Below are positions 23,767-34,580 of a stretch of 64,000 bases of DNA, piece after piece. The notes under the pieces were generated by a model, which worked only from the letters and a program-made list of their open reading frames with translations, had not been told where the DNA came from and did no database searches. Position 1 is the first letter of the stretch. Every line of letters starts with the position of its first letter. Origin of the DNA: Euryodendron excelsum (Eukaryota > Streptophyta > Magnoliopsida > Ericales > Pentaphylacaceae); contig CM065379.1 in the NCBI GenBank assembly GCA_033060915.1, forward strand, positions 40,251,818 to 40,315,817, read 5' to 3'. The translations under genes were made by a program, and so were the position numbers.

Positions 23767-24814
23767 AGGGTCAATTATTTCGCTGTTCTTTCTTGATTTC
23801 CGAGGAATGAGGAAATATGTGAAGGATATAGCTGATAAATATGAGGCATGTCTGAAATGAAACCTGCAATCGTGATCCTGAAGGTTATCTAAAACAACTT
23901 AGAACATTGTATCTTGTAGTCCCCTCGATGGCCAACTTTGAGTTGGGTATGGCTGAATAGTTCCAACAGCCAAAGTAATCTGTATGTGGTTAGTAATTCC
24001 ACATTTTTCTTTCTTTTGTTTTCGTGGTTTTTGCGCTGTCTTTTTTCTTCTTTGGTGGGGGAGGGTGAGGGTAGTAAATAGTCTGGCCGAAGCTTTATGA
24101 GTAGAACTTCTGGATGATGTTACTCATTCTTGATTCTTGATTTACACGCCCGACACTGTGCGTGGTGTGGCTAATCTAATGGTTCCCAAGGAAGATTCAC
24201 AAACCCTTGCTTGCTTACAACTTCTCGGCGGTTGAATGCTTTACCATCGTTACCTGTGAACCTTTTCTGTCGTCTATGTTAGATGCAGCGTGTGGTTCAC
24301 ATGTGAATCTGCTTCTAAGTGCTTTCTAATATTTCAAGTCCTTTGGTGCAAGGACACTGGGGGCTACTGCAGATTTGTCTTACTGTGCACCTATTTTTTT
24401 TTTTGTTTTGTTAAAAATATTTTACTTATAAAAAAAAAAAGGTAATGAAATTATGATTTTTGTATTGAAAAATATGAGAAAAGCAGATTTTATCTGAAAA
24501 GCTACAGGGGGTGCAACCACTTTACACTAGATATGTACAATAAACCTACATCCCCAAGTAATGTAGGTCTTTTGTCATTGTGGGTCGGGGCATATTGAAG
24601 AACTGTTATATGAAGTATCCTAGGAATATTTGAAGGATATAAGAAAAGTAGAAGACTAGTTTCTTCCTCAATTCAGAAGTGCAGCATTGAACAATTTTTT
24701 TTTTGCTCTCTCACATAGCACTTTCATCTTTTCTGTTTTGTATAATTTCAACTGGCTTTTAATTATTGTATTTTATTTTATGTGTCATTTTATTTTCTTG
24801 ATGTGCATGTGCAG

Positions 24815-25030
24815 GCAGGGTCATGGTGGTGGCGGTTTTGTTTCTGGACCTGCTGGTGGTACTTTCTCTTGAAGAGAGACTGGTGTATTTGAAGCCCTCA
24901 GCTGTAGCTATGTAGGGACGTGACTGAGAAAGTTTGAATATTCAAGTGCTTTGGAATACTCTTTAGGTGAATTTATGGTCCTGTGTACAGTTTGAATTGG
25001 TATATATATATGTCTAACTCTGTTAATTTT
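24815..25030 (+). other. probable 3' terminal exon of the channel gene
   Basis: Follows a good acceptor, 'tgcatgtgcag|gcag'. Two readings are possible. If the stop at 23,422-23,424 is used, this is 3' UTR. If an alternative donor inside that codon (TT|GTAACG after 23,420) is used, the frame continues as QGHGGGGFVSGPAGGTFS and stops at 24,872, giving a 498-residue isoform. The intron would be about 1.39 kb. The exon's right end is a guess, placed in AT-rich sequence before about 25,030. Confidence 0.4.
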
Positions 25031-25634
25031 TGGCCGTTGAGGGATGTTGGACTTGTGAACTAATTACTCATGTAGTTTAAGTGAGCGAGTTACTCGTTCA
25101 GTTTTAGTTTTTGACTTCAGAGATGATTTTGTGGATTTGCGTATTATTGTTGATTCGAAGGAAAACTGATTTACATGCACATATATACTAGTCAGAAAAC
25201 CGGATGGATAGACAAGCAAGATGGCAGTGAGCCAATTAGTAAAATGAGTAGCCTGTTGTTTACAAACTACTAAATATTCGTGATTTTCATATCTGATTCT
25301 CTTGAATGACTAATATCAGTTTCGTGAAAATGGCTGATCCGTTAGTAAATGATTTTCATATTTAGGCTTTGTTTGATTTGACGTACAATGTTTTTCTTTG
25401 AAAATATTTTTCACAGTTTCTGGTGTTTGATTGGACAAAAATTGGGTAAAAAAATATTTTTTTGTGAAAGATGCAAAAATAATTGACATTTCAAAAATTA
25501 ATTAGTCATTTTGGGGATGTTCACTGGACTCATTCGACACGGGATACTGCAAGAGCCCCTCCTCTCTTTGCTCTCTCTACACAATCTCATCGTTTCCTCT
25601 TTTCCTCTTCTTGGGTGCACCACTGTCCCGTCGT
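25031..25634. other. intergenic spacer downstream of the channel gene
   Basis: AT-rich. Around 25,370-25,500 a 'ggctttgtttgatttgacg' stretch resembles the end of a hAT-type MITE. The last 90 bp are CT-rich. No gene is seen. The spacer ends where the retrotransposon stack begins. Confidence 0.45.
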
Positions 25635-25635
25635 T

Positions 25636-25640
25636 GTAAG
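25636..25640. repeat. target-site duplication GTAAG (left)
   Basis: GTAAG directly precedes the left LTR of the non-autonomous element and recurs at 31,535-31,539 directly after its right LTR. The match can be extended to TTGTAAG, which leaves the exact right LTR end open by one or two bases. Confidence 0.65.
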
Positions 25641-26579
25641 TGTCACACCTCATAATTTGGCCTATATAAATTTAGGATGCATGACCGGTTATTAATTTAG
25701 CTATCCAAAATCACATCTCATAATTCGGATGAACACATGTGCATAATCATTTAAAATGATACATAATTGCGAAAAAAAATTTCATAAATATGTGTGTTAT
25801 AAACAGTAGAGCTGTGTCTAATCCCAAAACATAACATACCACAAAATAGGCGTATCGAAAGCCATCACAGTTATAACATTACAAAACATTATGGTTCAGT
25901 CCATATACACATTACATATCATAAGGTTGTGGGTCGCAGTCCAAATATCAACGAAATGGACCTCCCTCTAAGTCATCCCAATTTGGTTACCTAAATATAT
26001 TTTTAGAAAACGTAAGTTAATGATTAGTGAACAACAATGATGCACGAGCATGAAAATACCATGGACTAGCATTTATATCTAATGTACCGACATAGATAAA
26101 CGTTTATACATATAGAGCATAAACTTGAAAACGTGAAAGTATAGGCTTGAAATCATAGGTAGCATGAGTATCATATTAAAACATTTTATTGTTTCAAAAC
26201 ATGATATCGTAAAACAAAGAGATGCAACAAAACATGTATCGTAGACTTTTATAATGAAATATTATAACATTTCGAATATCGTATCATAGAAGTCAGTCGC
26301 AAGTCGTAACATGATCTCGTAAGATATAGCGTAGCTTGTCATAATTATACCATGACATTGTATTGTAAGACATATCATAATATCGTAAAAAGGAGAGATG
26401 CACCGTGACATTAATGCTTGTGGAAACATACGTAACTTGTCGTGAAACATTTAAATAAGTCGCATTTCTCATTCTAGAATATAAGTGTGTTATGTCATGA
26501 CATCAGAGGTAAGCTTTGGATTAGTAATCTTAAAGGTTACGCATAAGGTTCTTTAAGCCAATCATAAGAACTAGGCTCA

Positions 26580-27005
26580 GTTATGGTAACTGCAAGGGTT
26601 ACACATAAGGCTCTTTAGGCCAATATAGTAATTATAAAGGTCACGCATAAGGCTCTTTAAACCAATACAGTAACTACAAAGATCATGCATAAGGCTCTTT
26701 AGGCCAATATAGTAACTGTAAAGGTTACGCATAAGGCTTTTTACACCATAATAATAACCCCAAGGGTCACACATAAGGCTCTTTAGGCCAATATAGTAAC
26801 TGTAAAGGTCACGCATAATACTTTTTATGCCATAATAATAACTGCAAGGGTCACACATAAGGTTCTTTAGGCCAATATAGTAACTGTAAAGGTCACACAT
26901 AAGACTCTTTAGGCCAACATAGTAACTGCAAGGGTCACGCATAAGGCTCTTTAGGCCAACATAGTAACTATAAAGGTCACGCATAAGGTTCTTTAGGCCA
27001 GTCAT
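26580..27005 (-). repeat. 42-bp tandem array (about 10 units), open in sense frame
   Basis: The word cataaggctctttaggccaa recurs every 42 bp (for example 26,604, 26,646, 26,688). Because 42 is 14 codons, the minus (sense) strand is open for 142 codons from an ATG at 27,005 and reads as a repeating 14-residue unit of the type GLKSLMRDLYSYYI. The right LTR has the same array in the same frame with fewer units. No protein family is recognised, and it may not be translated. Confidence 0.8.
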
Positions 27006-27029
27006 GAGAGCTAGGTCCGGTCAATGAGA

Positions 27030-27830
27030 GCTACACTCAGTGCATTAGCAATGTAGAGTGCTTTAGGCTAACATGAGAGTTAGACTCAATCATTAAGAGC
27101 TACACTCAGTTCATTAGCAACCATAAGATACTTTAGGCCAATCATGAGAGTTAGGCTCAGTCATTAAGAGTTACGCTCAATTCATTAGCAACGTAAAGTG
27201 ATTTAAGACAATCATGAGAATTAGGCTCAATCATTAAGATCTACGTTCAGTTTATTAGAAACCAAAAAGTGCTTTAGTTCAATCATAAGAGTTAGGCTCA
27301 GTCATTAAGAGCTATGCTTAGTTCATTAGCAACATAGAGTGGTTTAGGCCAATCACGAGAGATAGGCTCAGTCATTAAGAGTTGTACTCAGTTCATTAGC
27401 GACCATAAAGTGCTTTAGGCTAATCATGCGAGCTAGATTCACTCATTAAGAGCTACGCTCAGTTCATTAGGAACCATAAAGTGTTTTAGGCTAATCATGA
27501 GAGGTAGGCTCAGTCATTAAGAGGTAGGCTCAGTTCATTAGCAACATAAAGTGCTTAGGGCCAATCATGAGAGCTAGGCTTAGTCATTAAGAACTACGCT
27601 CAGTTTATTAGCAATATAGAGTGCTTAGACCAATTATGAGAGCTAGGCTCAGTCATTAAGAGCTACGCTCATTTCATTAGCAATATAAAGTGCTTTAGAC
27701 TAATCATGAGAGCTATGTTCAATCATTAAGAGTTACGCTAATTTCATTAGCAACTTAGAGTGCTTTAGACCAACCAAGAGAGCTAGGCTCAGTTATTAAG
27801 AGGTACGCTCAGTTCATTAGCAATCATAAT
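27030..27830 (-). repeat. 70-71-bp tandem array (about 11 units)
   Basis: The word cattaagagctacgctcag (with variants) recurs at 27,091, 27,162, 27,232 and 27,303, every 70-71 bp. Each unit also contains ctttaggccaatcatgagag, so it shares the 'ctttaggccaat' core with the 42-bp array. A 60-bp variant ('cacacataggctctttaagccaat') follows to about 27,980. Confidence 0.85.
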
Positions 27831-28031
27831 GGTCACACATAGGCTCTTTAAGCCAATCACAAGAACTAGGCTCAATTATAGTAACCATAAGGTCACACAT
27901 AGGATCTTTAAGCCAATCATAAGAGCTAGACTTAGTTATAGTAACCATAAATGTCACACATTAGCTCTTTAAGTTAAGGGACGTCTCCCACATTGGCGAC
28001 AGATTATTTCACGTCCCCTATTGTTGGACCA

Positions 28032-29113
28032 TCATTGCTACTTTATGGTCTTTCCATGAAAGACCTCGAGTTGGCACCGTACATCAGAAAACCTTGCATT
28101 TCTTTCATTTAGAGCATTCTAGTCTATGGGTTTTGCAATTCATAACATAAGTAACATTGCATTTTGATAAATGACGTTTTTGTATAACATAATCCTTGAT
28201 GCATAGAAATCATGGGGAAGAAATGCATAAAATATGATTAAACTTGAAGGCAAGTTTGTTGAACTTGAAAGCAATAACAATATAAGAGAACTTAAAGACT
28301 TTTGGAAAAAATAATAGGATTTTACTCATGGCATATCGTTACTCACCTCTATCCTCAAGAATTGGTGGTAAAAAAGGGTGTTCCTTCTTCCAAGCTTCCT
28401 CAAGCTTCATCAATGGTTGTTTCTAGCTTAGGTTGAGAATCTCCAAACTTCTTCTTCCTTTAATCTTCTCCTTTCTTGTTATTTTTTCTTTTCCCTCTTC
28501 TTTTTCTTCCCCTTTCGGCAGGTGTGTGTTAGGGTGTGTGTGTGTGTCTAAAAGACACTCATGTGAATTAATCCCACGCATCTCATACATATGATATATA
28601 CTACAATATGCATGACCATTGGTCATTTTGACCCAAAGGCTTATTGAAAAAATACATAATTTAAGAAATTCACATTAAATCAGATAATAGAGGTTTGGAA
28701 TATTACATTCTTTCCCCTTTAAATTAGTTTGGTGCTCAAACTTGATACAAATCATCATTCAAACAAAAAAGGACAGTGCTTCCCGAATCTCAATCTCCCA
28801 ATCTATCAAGGGTCCAGGCAACTTATCAAGTGAGACATCAGAAACTCCCAGACGACATGGATATCTTCCAAGGATAGTGGGACAATGTTGCACAACAAGG
28901 TATGATTCCCTTTTTAGACTACATGACATGCTTGCATGGACGAAATGAGATAGGGAGGAGGCATGATGCTCACTCTTTCGAAAACAAGTTCTGGATGGGC
29001 GAAAGAATGAAACTTAACTAGCTTAAGTTCACAATCAATAATGGCATGACGAGGGGATAACCAATCCATTCATAAGTTGACATCGAAATAGTACGTTTCT
29101 AAGGGTGTAAGAT
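28032..29113 (-). other. non-coding interior of the non-autonomous element
   Basis: No gag-pol motifs on either strand. The minus-strand frame at 28,423-28,626 is Lys/Glu-rich low complexity. A GT-rich run lies near 28,520-28,550. The stretch just before the 3' LTR is moderately purine-rich on the minus strand, but I could not define a clear polypurine tract. Confidence 0.55.
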
Positions 29114-29293
29114 TTACGAGCATGAACACATAATTAACAAGATTTTCACAAAGATTGTAAATCCTATCACATACTGTAGAATCTCCAAGTGGCAAAAGAT
29201 GAATAAAACAAATCTGGCCAAAATCGTCTCAACACGATCCATTTGGTCCTCAAGCTCTCTAGCACCTCTACGATCCATTCCTCTAGGCGGCAT
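29114..29293 (-). pseudogene. truncated gag start of the non-autonomous element
   Basis: 59-codon frame starting MPPRGMDRRGARELEDQ, followed by a short amphipathic helix (DRVETILARF). An 'MPPR..R' start with a following acidic helix is typical of plant Ty3/gypsy Gag N-termini. After about 30 residues it changes to hydrophobic non-gag sequence and stops. This fits an internal deletion that removed the rest of gag and all of pol. It lies about 190 bp downstream of the 5' LTR on the sense strand. Confidence 0.5.
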
Positions 29294-29467
29294 ACTATTT
29301 ATACGTATACAAACAAACAGTCAAGCCTGAAACATAGCATCACCACATGTAGTACACCTTGGCACGTCATTATACACATAGCTAACATATACAAACACAT
29401 AACACATATTCAAGTCAAACCTAGAATTTTACCTAGACATGATTCAATCTTACAGTGCCAACCTATA

Positions 29468-29479
29468 GCTCTGATACCA
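29468..29479 (-). other. primer-binding site, initiator Met tRNA type
   Basis: On the minus strand the sequence is TGGTATCAGAGC, three bases after the LTR end. This is the standard plant PBS complementary to the 3' end of tRNA-iMet, and it fixes the element's orientation as minus. Confidence 0.9.
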
Positions 29480-30374
29480 CACTGTTATGCCCCGTAACCT
29501 GACTTATGCGGATTTAGGGTGCATGATCGGCCAGTAGCTTAGCTACCCAATGCCGCATCTCATAATCCGATTGAATACTTGTGTATACTCATTTAAAATG
29601 ATTCATAATTGTGGAAAGAAAATTCATAAATACGTGTGTCATACATGGCAAAGTTTTGCCTAATCTCAAAACATAACATACCATAAAATGGGTCTATCAA
29701 AGACCACCACAATTATAACATTATAACATTACAAAACATTAAAGTCTACCCATATACACATTACATATCATAAGGCCCGTGGGTTGCAGTCCAAATATCC
29801 ATGAAATGGACCTCCCTCTAAGGCTTTCTAGTTTGGTTACCTGAAAATATTTTTAGAAAACATAAACTAATGCTTAATGAATAACAATGATGCATGGGCA
29901 TGAAAATATCATGGACTAGCATTTATATCTAGTGTACTGACAAAGATAAACATTTGTTCATATAGAGCATGAATTTGAAAACGTAAAAGCATAGGCTTGA
30001 AATCATGGGTAGCATGAGCATTATATTGTAATATTCTATCGTTTCAAAACATGGTATCGTAAAAGAAAGAGATGCAACAGAACATTGTATCATAGCATTT
30101 CATAATGAAATGTTATAACATTTCAAATATCGTATCATAAGAGTCAGCCGCAAGTTGTAACATGATCTCGTAAGACGTAGCGTAGCTTGTCATAAGCATA
30201 CCACGACATGGTACTGTAAGGCATATCATAATATCGTAAAAAGAAGAGATGCACCGTGACATTAATACTTGTGGAAATATACGTAACTTGTAGTGAAGCA
30301 TTTGAAGAAGTCATATTTCTCATTCTAGAACATAAGTGTGTTATGTCTTTACATTAGAGCTAGACTCCACATTA

Positions 30375-30715
30375 GTAACCTTAAAGGTCACACATAGGGC
30401 TTTTTAAGCCAATCATAAGAGCTAAACTCAGTTATAGTAACCATAAAGGTCATATATAAGTCTCTTTAGGTTAACATAGAAATCGCAAGGGTCATGCATA
30501 AGGCTCTTTAGGCCAATATAGTAACCGTAAATGTCACGCATAAGACTCTTTAGGCCAATATAGTAACTGCAAAGGTCACGCATAAGGCTCTTTAGGCTAA
30601 TATAGTAACCGTAAAGGTCACACATAAGGTTTTTTAGGTTACTATAGGTCACGTATAAGGCTCTTTAGGCCAACATAGTAATCGTAAAAGTCACACATAA
30701 GGCTCTTTAGGCCAG
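30375..30715 (-). repeat. 42-bp tandem array of the 5' LTR (about 8 units)
   Basis: Same unit as 26,580-27,005. The sense frame is open for 74 codons (30,428-30,652); a shortened unit near 30,635-30,660 breaks the periodicity. Confidence 0.8.
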
Positions 30716-31330
30716 TCATAAGAGCTAGGCTTAGTCATTAAAAACTACGCTCAGTTCATTAACAACATAGAGGCATTAGGCTAATCATGAGAGCTAAGCT
30801 CAGTTATTAAGAGCTACGCAAAGTTCATTAGCAACCATAAAATGTTTTAGGCCATTCGTGAGAGGTAGGCTCAGTCATTAAGAGCTACACTTAGTTCAGT
30901 ATTAACATAGAGTGCTTTAGGCCAATCTTGAGAGCTAGACTCATTCATTAAGAGCTACGCTCAGTTCATTAACAACCATAAAGTGCATTAGGCCAATCAT
31001 GAGAGTTAGGCTCAGTTATTAAGAGTTACGCTTAGTTCATTTGCAACATATAGTGCTTTTGGCTAATTCGGAGATCTATACTCAGTCATTAAGAGCTATG
31101 CTCAATTCATTAGGAACCATAAAGTGCTTTAGGCCAATCATGAAAGTTAGGCTCAGTCATTAAGAGCTACCATCAGTTCATTAGCAGCATAGAGTGCTTT
31201 AGGTCAATCATGAGAGCTAGGCTCAGTCATTAAGAGCTACACTAATTTTATTAGCAATATAGAGTGCTTTAGGCCAATCATGAGAGCTAGGAGCAGTCCT
31301 TCAGAGATACACTCAGTTCATTAGCAACCG
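30716..31330 (-). repeat. 70-71-bp tandem array of the 5' LTR (about 8-9 units)
   Basis: Same unit as 27,030-27,830, with fewer copies, followed by the same 60-bp variant to about 31,470. Confidence 0.85.
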
Positions 31331-31534
31331 TAAATGTCACATATAGGCTCTTTAAGCCAATCATAAGAGCTAGACTCAATTATAGTAACCATAAGTTCAC
31401 ACATAGGTTCTTCAAGCCAATCATAAAAGCTAGGCTCAGTTATAGTATCCATAAAGGTCACACATAGGCTTTTTAAGCTAAGGGATGTATCTCAATATGG
31501 CGATAGATTATTTCACGTCCCCTACTGTAGGATT

Positions 31535-31539
31535 GTAAG
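31535..31539. repeat. target-site duplication GTAAG (right)
   Basis: Matches 25,636-25,640; see the left copy for the one- or two-base ambiguity. Confidence 0.65.
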
Positions 31540-32761
31540 TGCCTCATTTTTGCCCGCTTAGCAATTTTTGGCCCGACCAGACTTACATTCAAACTGACAC
31601 AAACACATTCAAGCCTATACTAGCTTTCTAGATTTAATCCAGTCAATCTATCACTTTGGGGGCTCGTCAGGCCTAATAAAGGCAAAATGATCAAAATACC
31701 CTTAAAGTATTACTCGATCCAATTCTAGTTGGCACGTCTTCCTAAAGATGGTAAGTCCATATTTCAACCCCAATTTCAATTCCAATTCCAGTCTAAGTTA
31801 ATCAAACACAATTTGGCACCTTTTTTTGAGAAAGTTGATCCCTCAAATAGTAAGTCCATCCCGTACGGCCAAGACAGAACCCAAGTTTTCGAGATGGTAG
31901 AACGGTTCACTTTCGGCGCCTATTAGTCCACCAACGTAGAAAGTTCGCTATCCGACAAGTTGATCACGAAAGTACTTTAGGCCTCGAGATGATAAGACCA
32001 TTTAGTAGTTTCCTATGATCAGGCAGTCTCTACAATGAACGTACACTTTTAGAGTGATGAAAAAACTCACAAACATCGCAACTGTCAGAGTGACAGAAAC
32101 ACTCATAAACATGTCGACATTGGGAATTGCCAACAAACCCCCTATGCTATCGGACCGAACATGCCTCTTGGCCACGACAAGTTTACCAAAGGACGGGATA
32201 TCTTTTGGAAACCAACTCGTCACACACCATTAGAGTGGTGAAAACACTAAAAAACCAGGTCAACACTAGTGCCTGTTAGCCCACTCCAGTGAAAAATGAC
32301 CAAATTGTCCCTTGGACCCTTTTGGCATGCTTCTCGAGAAAGTATCTAAGTCCTCAGAGTGATAAGTCCACATTTTCAAGATTGTCCCAAAGATAATCTA
32401 GCACGTTTTAGTGTCTTCCAATAGCTTTCGGATTGATTTCAAGAGCATCCGGTCAAAATAATCATTTTACCCCTAGGCATCCGATCGCCTCCAGAAACCA
32501 CACCGGCTCTAGGTATCAAAACGGTCACATCGACTCTGGGTATCAAACCGAAATTCTCTCAGAACACTCTCGATAGTGTTTCCAACCTTTAAACCTTCTC
32601 ATGGGTCACTCAGGGTCCATTTCGGTGTTTTTTTTATTCAAATAACCGTTTTGCCCTTGGTGGGCCTGTTAACGTTCTCAATTATCCTAGCATTATTTCT
32701 CATGCTAGTTACCTCCAAAACACTCTTTCAAGGGTTTCTGTCCATCTCCGGCCTTCCGGAC
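31540..32761 (+). repeat. Tat/Ogre-like 5' LTR, upstream (U3) part
   Basis: Starts 'tgcctcatttttgcccgc' and continues, after removal of the Athila insert, at 57,047. Contains recurring words such as 'agagtgatgaaaa-actcacaaac' and 'gataagtccac', which suggest short internal repeats. No gene. The small frames on both strands are not conserved protein. Confidence 0.65.
32757..32761. repeat. target-site duplication CGGAC (left)
   Basis: CGGAC directly before the 5' LTR of the outer Athila-type element and again at 57,042-57,046 directly after its 3' LTR. Confidence 0.95.
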
Positions 32762-34181
32762 TGATTGCGCTTCAAAAGTGCAATTATAAGGCCTTAATTA
32801 GCACTTTGTTAGCATTAGTTTATGATTATTTATGTCTTTTTGGTTATGTTTTGATATTAATTGAGTTTATTATACTTTATGTAGGTTTTGAGCTTAAATG
32901 GAGTGACTTCGAATGTAATTTGATTATAGGTTTCAAGAGGTTGCTGTCAAGGAACAAGCTGCTGAAGCACGTAGAGCTGGAACTTTGGAAGCCCATATCT
33001 CACAAACCAGAAATGATATTCAGGCCCATAATATGTCGATTTTATATAACTTTTCGAGACCTACAACTTTTGTGAGGTGACCCAACCCATTTGAGTACTC
33101 GGTAGAAGTCGTCCGTATGACTGACGACGGGATATATAGATTAATTTACTTTTTAGTTAGAGATAGATTAGTAGGTAGTAGAATATGTTTAGGAGTTCTA
33201 TGTTTTGAAGGAGGAGAAGAATTCTAGGGTTTTTCTAGGTTTTGGAAGGAGGAATCATTCAATCTTTTGGAGGCTATGAATCTTTTCATCTTTCAAGGGA
33301 GCATCTTAATCTTTAGTTTTTATCTTTAGCTTTTTTCTTGTTCTTATTGTGAATTTCAGATTATATTTCTTTAATGTAGCGTTTTATTTCTTTAATTATT
33401 ATTTCCATTCTTGCAATATTTATCATGTTTTTCAGTAGCTAAATCCGTTCTTGGTATGGGTTGAGAAAGTAACTAGGTTACAGGTAGATATTCAAGATAG
33501 TTATTTATTTTCCAAGGTTTTAAGATCTTGGATCAAGATACATTTTCTTGCCCATGAATATCTTCGAACACAATATTCTTGATCATATCTAGCATGTATG
33601 TATAGACTGATTTGTAAGCAGGGATACGTATACCTAGAATTTCTGATAAGGATATTGATTATAATTGCATATATATTCCTATTAAGAGTACTTTAGGAAT
33701 CTACTGTTCTTGATTAAGCTTCAAACATACCTTGTAGATAGGTTTATAAACTGGGACAGGTATGAATGAGACCCTGGTATGAACATTAGTAAATAACTGA
33801 ATATCAACTCCAAAAGCGTAATCGAATCTTGAGTTTATTTAATTAAAATTATCTTGGGAGCTTACCTGTAGGCCTATTACTGGATCAACCCTACCAAGAA
33901 ATTTTTATAATATTTGAATACAATCCTAAAATTAGTTTAATTTTATTGTCTGATAACTTAGATCAATCATCTCCAACGTTTGATTTTTATTTTTTTTTGA
34001 AAGCTTTCCTGTGATTTTAATTGACTCTGAGCTCGTTATTATTTTGTTGTGATTGTAGATCTTGACAGATTAAGTTTATTTCTTGTGTTACCTGTGGATC
34101 GACCTCAGACTTACCGAGATATTATTATTGTATCGCAACCGCACACTGGCGGATATAAATTGCACCATTAAGGAGCAATTA
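32762..34181 (+). repeat. 5' LTR of the outer Athila-type element
   Basis: 1,420 bp, starts TGATTGCG and ends ...GAGCAATTA, where the terminal CA has mutated to TA. Carries a TATATA box at 33,133-33,138 on +. Close to the 3' LTR, with scattered substitutions and small indels, including an 18-bp segment near 32,970 that is present only in the 3' copy. Confidence 0.93.
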
Positions 34182-34186
34182 GTTTT

Positions 34187-34199
34187 TGGCGCCGTTGCT
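34187..34199 (+). other. primer-binding site, tRNA-Asp type
   Basis: TGGCGCCGTTGCT, six bases after the LTR. This is complementary to the 3' end of plant tRNA-Asp with late mismatches, as is usual for Athila elements. Confidence 0.85.
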
Positions 34200-34580
34200 A
34201 GGGACATTACAAAGCAAATAAGCTAAGGTAAGAAAAACAAACAGGGCAAAAATAAAAATATACAAGAACAAAAACAAAGCAAACGAACTCGAGAGGAATT
34301 GATTCCTGCAGAAACAGCTTCACCATCAAACTACAACAACGAGGAAATTCAATCGCTCAATTGGGTAACCTTGTTCCATCCCTACTATCTATGAGCATAT
34401 TAAATTTTCTTTTTTTATTTTTATTTTTATTTTACTAGTTTCTTTTAGATAAATTTTATATTTGTTTAGAGGAGGTTTATGGTTTAATTATAAATTGGTG
34501 GATATTTTATGTGGAGATTGCTGGTTCGGTTGAAAATTTAAATTAAATATTGTTTATCTTTATTTCACTGTTGTGGCAGA
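34200..34580 (+). other. untranslated leader of the outer element
   Basis: AT-rich sequence between PBS and gag with no coding frame. Confidence 0.6.

Larger units (their letters stand above)
25641..28031 (-). repeat. 3' LTR of the non-autonomous element
   Basis: Matches 29,483-31,534 along its length, beginning TGT and ending near 'ggacca' in plus orientation. Unique part: about 25,641-26,560 (shared words 'atttaaaatgat-cataattg', cccaaaacataacatacca-like, 'gaaatggacctccctcta', 'agatgcaccgtgacattaat'). Array part: about 26,580-27,990. It is about 340 bp longer than the other LTR, mainly because the arrays have more units. Confidence 0.75.
25641..31534 (-). mobile_element. non-autonomous LTR retrotransposon with repeat-bearing LTRs
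   Basis: Two long direct repeats (25,641-28,031 and 29,483-31,534) bracket an interior of only about 1.45 kb. On the minus strand the right copy is the 5' LTR; a tRNA-iMet PBS follows it directly, and then the first part of a gag frame. No protease, RT or integrase is present. GTAAG flanks the element on both sides. The LTRs are larger than the interior and are mostly tandem arrays. The size and gag remnant fit a deleted Ty3/gypsy derivative (LARD-like) dependent on a partner for replication. The element sits 6 bp inside the LTR of the Tat/Ogre-like element. Confidence 0.75.
29483..31534 (-). repeat. 5' LTR of the non-autonomous element
   Basis: Starts TGTTATGCCCC in plus orientation (ends ...ACA in sense). 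It is homologous to the left LTR throughout: unique part about 29,483-30,360, then arrays. The extreme right end is mutated or ambiguous ('ggatt' where the left copy has 'ggacca'). Confidence 0.75.

Noticed and set aside
24687..24872. 61-codon ORF as a separate small gene
   Set aside because: Its only non-hydrophobic part follows a splice acceptor and fits as the last exon or 3' UTR of the channel gene.
27030..27830. Regular 70-71-bp repeats as a possible CRISPR array
   Set aside because: The whole unit is repeated with no unique spacers, it lies inside an LTR, and the host is a plant.
29243..29497. 84-codon plus-strand ORF over the PBS of the non-autonomous element
   Set aside because: It is antisense to the gag start and spans PBS and LTR end; a shadow frame.
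32806..33075. 89-codon hydrophobic ORF (and its 120-codon partner at 55,603-55,965)
   Set aside because: Both lie at the same place in the two LTRs of one element. They are open by chance in AT-rich DNA, and the second starts before the LTR boundary.
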